Source: Stenotrophomonas sp. HITSZ_GD (GTDB lineage: Bacteria; Pseudomonadota; Gammaproteobacteria; Xanthomonadales; Xanthomonadaceae). From it: a stretch of DNA of 64,000 bases. Numbering within the stretch: the first letter of the stretch is position 1; each line of letters begins with the position of its first letter. The stretch is taken from positions 310,001-374,000 of the forward strand of contig NZ_JARQXB010000001.1 of assembly GCF_029543105.1 (NCBI RefSeq), given 5' to 3'. The position numbers were made by a program, and so were the translations under genes. The notes beneath the pieces were generated by a model. It worked only from the letters and a program-made list of their open reading frames with translations. It was not told the DNA's origin and searched no databases. Below, one piece after another: positions 58,675 through 64,000 of the stretch.

Positions 58675-59424
58675 TCATTGGAACAGCATCGCGGAAAGGA
58701 CGAAGTTGAACATCAGCACCAGCAGCGAGGCGTTCACCACCGCGCGGGTGGTCGCCACCGAGGTACCTTCGATGGTGGGTTCGGCATGGAAACCGACGTA
58801 GGCGGCCACCAGCGCGGCGGTGCCGCCGAAGATCGCCGACTTGAGCAGCGCCACGCCGAAGTCGTCCCATAGGTCGACGCTGCCGCGCAGCCCGGACCAG
58901 AACGTGCCGTTGTCGATGCCCAGCACGTGCACCGCCTCGAAGTAGCCGCCGCTGATCGCCAGCGAGCAGAACACCGCGGTGAGCAACGGCACCGTGAGCA
59001 CGGCGGCCCAGAAGCGCGGCGCCACCGCCTTGGCCACCGGGTCGATGGCCATCAGCTCCAGCGCCTTGATCTGGTCGGTGGCGCGCATCAGGCCCAGCTC
59101 GGCGGCGATCGAGCTGCCGGCGCGGCCGATGAACAGCAGCGCGGTCAGCACCGGCGCCAGCTCGCGGTACAGCGACAGGCCCAGCAGCGTGGACAGCGCG
59201 TCGGACGCGCCGTACGTGGTGAGCGTGCGATAACCCTGCAGGGTCAGCACCAGCCCCACGAAGGCACCGCCCACCGCGATGATCGGCAGCGAGCGCGCGC
59301 CCACCTTGTAGATCTCGCGCGTCAGCTCGGCGAAGAAGTCCGCCGTGGGCACCGAACGGCGCAGCACGCTCAGCGAGAACAGGCCGGCGCGGCCCAGCGA
59401 CTGGATGGAGGACACGACGGGCAT
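58675..59424 (-). CDS. mlaE: Permease MlaE
   Basis: The 249-residue inner-membrane protein MPVVSSIQSLGRAGLFSLSVLRR... has five hydrophobic segments and the MlaE family motifs LYRELAPVLTALLFIGRAGSSIAAELGLMRATDQIKALELMAIDP. It is the membrane subunit of the ABC lipid transporter. The start codon overlaps the mlaF stop by 1 base (TGATG). Confidence 0.97.
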   Translation of the reverse strand: MPVVSSIQSLGRAGLFSLSVLRRSVPTADFFAELTREIYKVGARSLPIIAVGGAFVGLVLTLQGYRTLTTYGASDALSTLLGLSLYRELAPVLTALLFIGRAGSSIAAELGLMRATDQIKALELMAIDPVAKAVAPRFWAAVLTVPLLTAVFCSLAISGGYFEAVHVLGIDNGTFWSGLRGSVDLWDDFGVALLKSAIFGGTAALVAAYVGFHAEPTIEGTSVATTRAVVNASLLVLMFNFVLSAMLFQ

Positions 59425-60221
59425 CAGGCGGCGCTCCGCTGGGGCGTGCGCGGCACGGCGTCGAAGGGGATCGGACCATCCGGCTGGCCGTGCAGGAACT
59501 GCAGCACCAGCGGGTCGGTACTCTCGCGCAACTGCGCGGGCGTGCCGGCGAAGACGATGCCGCCATTGGCGATCACCACCGCCTGGTCGCAGATCGGCAA
59601 GGTCTCGTGGACGTGGTGGCTCACGATCACGCTGGTCAGGCCCAGGCTCTCGTTGAGGCGGTGGATCAGGCTCATGATCACGCCGCTGGCGATCGGGTCC
59701 AGCCCGGTCAGCGGTTCGTCGTAGATCATCAGCGGCGGGTCCAGCGCCAGCGCGCGGGCCAGCGCCACGCGCCGGGCCATGCCGCCGGACAGCTCGCGCG
59801 GCCACGCATCGGCGGTGGCCAGCAGGCCGACCGCCTGCAGCTTCATCTCCACCAGGCGGCGCAGCACCGGCGCCGGCAGCCGGGTATGCGTGCGCAGCGG
59901 CAGCGCCACGTTCTCGGCCACGGTGAGGTCGGTGAGCAGCCCATTGCCCTGCAGCAGCACGCCGATGTTGCGGCGCATCTGCAGCAGCGCACGCGAATCG
60001 CGCGGCACCGGCTCGCCGAACAGGCGCAGGCTGCCGGCCACCGGGTGCAGCTCGCCAGTGAGCGCAGCCAGCAGCGTCGACTTGCCGCTGCCCGAGGGGC
60101 CCAGCACCGCCGTGATGCTGCCGCGCGGCACGTCGAGCGAAACGTCGCGCAGGATCGCCCGGCCGCCACGATCGATGCGCACACCGGACAACTGGACGAC
60201 AGGGGTATCGTTCACCGACAT
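59424..60221 (-). CDS. mlaF: ATP-binding protein MlaF
   Basis: The 265-residue ABC ATPase MSVNDTPVVQLSGVRIDRGG has Walker A GPSGSGKST, the signature ELSGGMARRVALARAL, Walker B LMIYDEPLTGLDP and the switch His in VSHHVHE. It powers lipid transport with MlaE, D and B. It is the first gene of the mlaFEDCBA operon. A C-terminal tail (about 25 residues) may contact a partner subunit. The upstream region has no clear promoter by eye. Confidence 0.97.
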   Translation of the reverse strand: MSVNDTPVVQLSGVRIDRGGRAILRDVSLDVPRGSITAVLGPSGSGKSTLLAALTGELHPVAGSLRLFGEPVPRDSRALLQMRRNIGVLLQGNGLLTDLTVAENVALPLRTHTRLPAPVLRRLVEMKLQAVGLLATADAWPRELSGGMARRVALARALALDPPLMIYDEPLTGLDPIASGVIMSLIHRLNESLGLTSVIVSHHVHETLPICDQAVVIANGGIVFAGTPAQLRESTDPLVLQFLHGQPDGPIPFDAVPRTPQRSAA

Positions 60222-60444
60222 TTCTTGGACACAGGGATTCGCGGAAGAATTGGTCGCGGCGGCTGAACTTAACCGAACTGGACCGTGCAGTATTGTCGCA
60301 TCCGCTTCCGGCCGGCACAAAGGCCGAAGGCGCATCCAGGCCGAAACACCGTGTCCCTCGTGCGGGCCAATCGCATGTGCCACAGGCAACGGGCACCGAC
60401 GGCCGGGGCTCGTCCGCTCCTGGCCGCTGGGGCAAGATGACGGG

Positions 60445-63400
60445 ATGACGCTGGCCGTTCCCGACTTCCGCCTGTACCACTCCAACTCGCTGGAAGTCCT
60501 CGCCGGATTGCTGGCCGAGCAGCTGCGACGCCCGGCGCCGGGACAATCGCTGCTGGTGCCGGACCTGGTGCTGATCCCGCAGGTGGCGATGCGGCGCTGG
60601 CTGCAGGCCTCGCTCGCGGCAGAGCACGGCGTGGCGGCCAACCTCGAATTCCTCACCCCCGGCGAGTTCGTCTCGCGCGCGCTGGACGCCAATGTCGAGG
60701 GCGGCGCGGACGATCTGGACGCCGACACCCTGCACTGGCATCTATACGCCGCCCTGCGCGATGCCCGCCTGATGGCGCGCCCGCCGATGCGCGCGCTGGC
60801 CGACTATCTCGCCGGCGACGACCCGCTCAAGGCCTGGGCGCTGGCCGCCGAACTGGGCGAGGTGTTCGAGAAGTACCAGGCCTGGCGCCGCGACTGGCTG
60901 CTGCGCTGGGAAGCCGGCGCCGATCCGGAAGACCCCCAGGCGATCCTGTGGCGGCGCGTGGCCGAAGGCCACGGTTATCGCGCCCGGCGCATCCACGAGT
61001 ACCTGGGCCGCTTCGGCGAGGGCGCGGCGGCGCTGCCGCGCGGGTTGCCGCCGCGGCTGTTCGCCTTCGCCACGTTGAACATCTCCCCCGACGTGCTGCG
61101 CGTGCTCGCCACCCAGGCGCGGGTCGGCACGCTGCACTTCTATATGCCCAGCCCCACGCGCACCTACTGGGGCGACCTGCAGACCCGCGGCGAGCTGCGC
61201 GGCGCGGGCGGGGAAGCGGATGTGGCCGACAACCCCCTGCTGCAGGCCTGGGGCGCGGCGGGACGGGACTTCGCCGCGCTGCTGGGCAGCTACGAGGTCG
61301 TCCACCCCACCGGCGATTTCCCCGCCTACGCGGACCCCGAACAAGGCGCGCAGGGTGCGCCCGGCCTGTTGCAGCGCCTGCAGGGCGACCTGTTCCATCG
61401 CCGCGCGCTGCCCGCCGCGCCGCCGCGCGCGCAGGTCGACCGGCACGATCCCAGCCTGCAGGTGCACGCCTGCCACACCCGCCTGCGCGAGTTGCAGGTG
61501 CTGCAGGACCAGTTGCGCGCACTGCTGGAAGACCCGCGTTTCGATCCGCCGCTGGAACCGCGCCAGATCGCGGTGCTGGCGCCGGACATCGACCCCTACG
61601 TGCCTTACCTGGACGCGGTGTTCGGCGGCCACGCCGGCGAAGGCGCCTTGCCCTACGCCCTGGCCGACACCAGCCCGCTGGCGAGCGAGCCGCTCGCCGA
61701 CGTATTTCTTTCCCTGCTCGCGCTGCCGGTGTCGCGCTTCGGCCTGCACGAGATCCTGGACCTGCTCGCCAGTGCGCCGATCGCCGAGGCCGCCGCGCTG
61801 GACGAAGCCGCGCTCGAACGGCTGCGCGAGTGGCTGCACGCCGCCGGTGCCCGCTGGGGCATCGACGCGGCGCACCGCGCCCGGCACCAGGCGCCCGCCG
61901 ACGACGCGTATACGTGGCGCTTCGCGCTCGATCGCCTGCTGCTGGGCCATGCGTCCGGCGAGGAGCACGACATCGACGGCATCGCGCCGTGGCCGCACCT
62001 GGAAGGCAGCGCGCTCGATGCGCTGGACACCTTGCTGCGCCTGTTGCGCGTACTCGAACGCCAGCAGCTGGCGCTGGCCGAACCGATGCCGCCGGCGCTC
62101 GCCCGCGAACGCCTGCTCGAATTGCTTGCCGCGCTGGTGCCGGTGAATCCCGCTGCGCCGCGCGCCCAGCGCGCGCTGGAGCGCCTGCGCGGCCTGATCG
62201 ACGATTTCGCCCGCAGCGCGGAACGTGCCGGCTTCACCGCACCGATGGCGCCGGAAGTGGTGCGCGCGCATTTCGCCGCCGTGCTGGCCCAGGCCGATAC
62301 CCGCGCCCCGCTGCTGACTGGCGGCATCAGCTTCGGGCGCATGGTGCCAATGCGCCTGCTGCCGTTCCGGGTCATCTGCCTGCTCGGCATGAACGACGGC
62401 GACTTCCCGCGCCGCGACCCGGCCGCCGGGCTCAACCGCCTCACCGCCGAGCTCGGCACGCAGCGCCGCCGCATCGGCGACCGGTCCACCCGCGAGGACG
62501 ACCGCTTCCTGTTCCTGCAGCTGTTTGCCTCCGCGCAGGACGTGTTCTACCTCAGCTATCTCGGCGCCGACCCGCGCGACGGCAGCGCCCGCGAACCTTC
62601 CGTGCTGGTCAGCGAACTGCTGGCCAGCGCCGCGCAGGCGCATGCCGATCCGCAGGCCGCCAGGGACGCGCTCATCGTGCGCCACCCGCTGCAACCCTTC
62701 GCCGCCACCGCCTTCGGCGCGGCCGAGGAAGGCGCACCCGACCCGCGCCGCTTCAGTTACCGCGCCGCCTGGCGCCCGGCCGTGGACAGCCTGGCCGGGC
62801 AACGCGAGCTGCTCGCGCCGTGGGTCGATGCGGACCTTTCCACCGAGGCCCACGCGCCGCCCGACAGCCTCGCCATCGACGACCTGCGCCGGCTCTTCGG
62901 CGATCCGGCGGGCCAGTTCCTGCGTCATCGCCTCGGCCTGCGGCTGCCCGCGCCCGGCGAGATCGACCGCGACCTGGAACCGCTGCGCCCGGCCAGTGGC
63001 GGCCTGACGCAATACGCCTTGCAGCAGGAAGTGTTCGCCGCCGCGCTCGCCGGCGAGGTGGACGGTCTTTACGAACGCCTGCGCGCGCGCGCGCTGCTGC
63101 CGTCCGGGCCTTTGGGCCGTCGTGACCTCGAACAGCAGCTGCACGCACTGCTGCCCTACGTGCAGGCATTCAAGCAGTGGGGCGGCGCCGGCGCGGCGCA
63201 GTCGCGGCGGCTGCAGGTGGAGATCGACGGCGTGCCGCTGCATGGCCGCCTGCACGCGTGGTATCCGGCGGGCGTCGGCCGGGTGAACCTGGGCCCGCTC
63301 ACCGGGCGCGCGGCCATCCGCCACGGCCTGGAATGGTTGCTGCTGCGCGCGGCCGGCGAACAGGCGCCTTTCCAGCGCTTCTTCGAGGGCGAGGAAGGCG

Positions 63401-63816
63401 TGGGGCCGCACCCGATGGATATCGAGCCGCTGCCGCCGGCGCAGGCGCGCGCCGCCCTTTCGCAGCTGCTCGCGCTGTACCGCCGGGGCGTGCAGGTGCC
63501 GCTGGCTTTCGCGCCTTACACCAGTTGGAAGTACTACCGCGCCGCGCGCACGGGCGACTACGACAAGGCGATTCGCGAGGCCGCCGCCCAATGGCAGGGT
63601 AACCACGGCTGGGGCGAATCTTCCGGTGCCGCCATCGCGCTGGTGAACCGTGGCCGCGATCCGTTCGCCGACGTGCACGACTTCATCGACTTCGCCGATA
63701 CCAGCCACCGCCTCTACGCCCTGCTGGAAACCGGCCACTCCGGCGCGCCGGTGGACCCGGCCGAGCTGGCCGAGCGCTGGCGCGCCTGGCGCGGCACGCA
63801 GGAGGACGCCGAGTGA
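60445..63816 (+). CDS. recC: Exodeoxyribonuclease V gamma subunit RecC
   Basis: RecC recognises Chi and splits the DNA strands in the RecBCD helicase-nuclease. The 1123-residue protein MTLAVPDFRLYHSNSLEVLAGLLAEQL (E. coli RecC 1122) shows the family-typical VPDLVLIPQVAMRRWLQASLAAEHGVAANLEF, LFAFATLNISPDVLRVLATQ, CLLGMNDGDFPRRDP and FLFLQLFASAQDVFYLSYLGADPRDGSAREPS segments. ATG 60445 is preferred; an ATG at 60436 precedes it closely, and an upstream in-frame extension is spurious. Downstream recB overlaps it by 4 bases. Confidence 0.97.
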   Translation: MTLAVPDFRLYHSNSLEVLAGLLAEQLRRPAPGQSLLVPDLVLIPQVAMRRWLQASLAAEHGVAANLEFLTPGEFVSRALDANVEGGADDLDADTLHWHLYAALRDARLMARPPMRALADYLAGDDPLKAWALAAELGEVFEKYQAWRRDWLLRWEAGADPEDPQAILWRRVAEGHGYRARRIHEYLGRFGEGAAALPRGLPPRLFAFATLNISPDVLRVLATQARVGTLHFYMPSPTRTYWGDLQTRGELRGAGGEADVADNPLLQAWGAAGRDFAALLGSYEVVHPTGDFPAYADPEQGAQGAPGLLQRLQGDLFHRRALPAAPPRAQVDRHDPSLQVHACHTRLRELQVLQDQLRALLEDPRFDPPLEPRQIAVLAPDIDPYVPYLDAVFGGHAGEGALPYALADTSPLASEPLADVFLSLLALPVSRFGLHEILDLLASAPIAEAAALDEAALERLREWLHAAGARWGIDAAHRARHQAPADDAYTWRFALDRLLLGHASGEEHDIDGIAPWPHLEGSALDALDTLLRLLRVLERQQLALAEPMPPALARERLLELLAALVPVNPAAPRAQRALERLRGLIDDFARSAERAGFTAPMAPEVVRAHFAAVLAQADTRAPLLTGGISFGRMVPMRLLPFRVICLLGMNDGDFPRRDPAAGLNRLTAELGTQRRRIGDRSTREDDRFLFLQLFASAQDVFYLSYLGADPRDGSAREPSVLVSELLASAAQAHADPQAARDALIVRHPLQPFAATAFGAAEEGAPDPRRFSYRAAWRPAVDSLAGQRELLAPWVDADLSTEAHAPPDSLAIDDLRRLFGDPAGQFLRHRLGLRLPAPGEIDRDLEPLRPASGGLTQYALQQEVFAAALAGEVDGLYERLRARALLPSGPLGRRDLEQQLHALLPYVQAFKQWGGAGAAQSRRLQVEIDGVPLHGRLHAWYPAGVGRVNLGPLTGRAAIRHGLEWLLLRAAGEQAPFQRFFEGEEGVGPHPMDIEPLPPAQARAALSQLLALYRRGVQVPLAFAPYTSWKYYRAARTGDYDKAIREAAAQWQGNHGWGESSGAAIALVNRGRDPFADVHDFIDFADTSHRLYALLETGHSGAPVDPAELAERWRAWRGTQEDAE

Positions 63817-64000
63817 GCGCGCCCGCCACCCGCGATCCCTATCTCGATCTGCCCTTGGCCGGCGTGCAGCTGATCGAGGCCAGCGCCGGTACCGGCAAGA
63901 CCTTCACTCTGGCCACGCTCTTCACCCGGCTCGTGGTCGAGCGCGGGTTGCGCATCGGCCAGATCCTGTCGGTGACCTTCACCGAGGCCGCCACCCAGGA
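63813..64000 (+). CDS. recB: Exodeoxyribonuclease V beta subunit RecB (3' end outside window)
   Basis: The first 62 residues from GTG 63813 read MSAPATRDPYLDLPLAG and contain the Walker A of RecB (VQLIEASAGTGKTFTLATLF) and VTFTEAAT (motif Ia), as in UvrD-like helicases. The start overlaps the recC stop (GTGA). The frame is open at the window edge. Confidence 0.95.
   Translation, partial: MSAPATRDPYLDLPLAGVQLIEASAGTGKTFTLATLFTRLVVERGLRIGQILSVTFTEAATQ

Noticed and set aside
59779-60444. An upstream in-frame extension of recC by about 220 codons
   Set aside because: It runs antisense through mlaF, and the conserved RecC N-terminus begins at 60445.

Overview
The window looks like a chromosomal backbone segment around the replication origin of a high-GC gammaproteobacterium of the Xanthomonadaceae/Lysobacteraceae (Xanthomonas, Lysobacter, Luteimonas or Pseudoxanthomonas type). 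The assignment rests on gene order (dnaA-dnaN-recF-gyrB, then tonB-exbB-exbD-exbD and pdxJ, with rpmH-rnpA-yidC-mnmE diverging on the other side), the xanthomonad subtype of PdxJ, the two-exbD TonB operon and the protein sequences recalled from that family. I see no insertion sequence, prophage, integron, CRISPR array or tRNA gene.

Layout. 1-7.0 kb: the end of an I78-type inhibitor gene, then glutamate synthase gltB and gltD separated by a REP-like hairpin, then arsC. 7.2-11.3 kb: secreted or enzymatic accessory genes, namely a GH5 glycosidase, a protein with two methylglyoxal-synthase-like halves, a PstS-like/OmpA fusion and a PepSY protein. 11.3-18.9 kb: envelope functions (M28 lipoprotein peptidase, a VNG-repeat secreted protein, EnvC, a CtpA-type protease, a 2-hydroxyacid dehydrogenase, DUF1820, a rhomboid). 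19-25.6 kb: FadL-type porin, a deoxyribosyltransferase-like protein, a 2OG-Fe(II) oxygenase, a PA0069-type radical SAM protein, cardiolipin synthase and pdxJ. 25.7-31.3 kb, minus strand: the TonB energising complex (tonB-exbB-exbD1-exbD2), a secreted TPR protein, M48 and CPBP proteases.

31.4-42.2 kb is the origin. gyrB, recF, dnaN and dnaA read leftward; rpmH, rnpA, yidC and mnmE read rightward. The dnaA-dnaN gap carries two perfect DnaA boxes. Three perfect 14-bp parS palindromes (ParB sites) lie within 1.4 kb, two of them inside recF. The recF-dnaN gap is AT-rich and shares an exact 12-mer with the dnaA-dnaN gap.

42.2-53.8 kb: an SRPBCC protein, a second rhomboid, a TerC/Alx-type manganese exporter under a yybP-ykoY riboswitch with a terminator platform, an rRNA methyltransferase, an M19 dipeptidase, an amino-acid permease, a GNAT enzyme, a likely unannotated small RNA, a LysE exporter, a LysR regulator divergent from an oxidoreductase/nitroreductase pair, and a GST. 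53.8-64 kb: rmuC, a glutathione-peroxidase-like enzyme, a complete mlaFEDCBA lipid-transport cluster including mlaA, then recC and the start of recB, cut by the window edge.

The best candidates for something undescribed are the tandem methylglyoxal-synthase-like protein, the putative sRNA at about 49.62-49.73 kb, the seven-repeat VNG protein, and a recurring arrangement in which a -10 hexamer sits 6-8 nt before the ATG, which predicts leaderless mRNAs for several genes.
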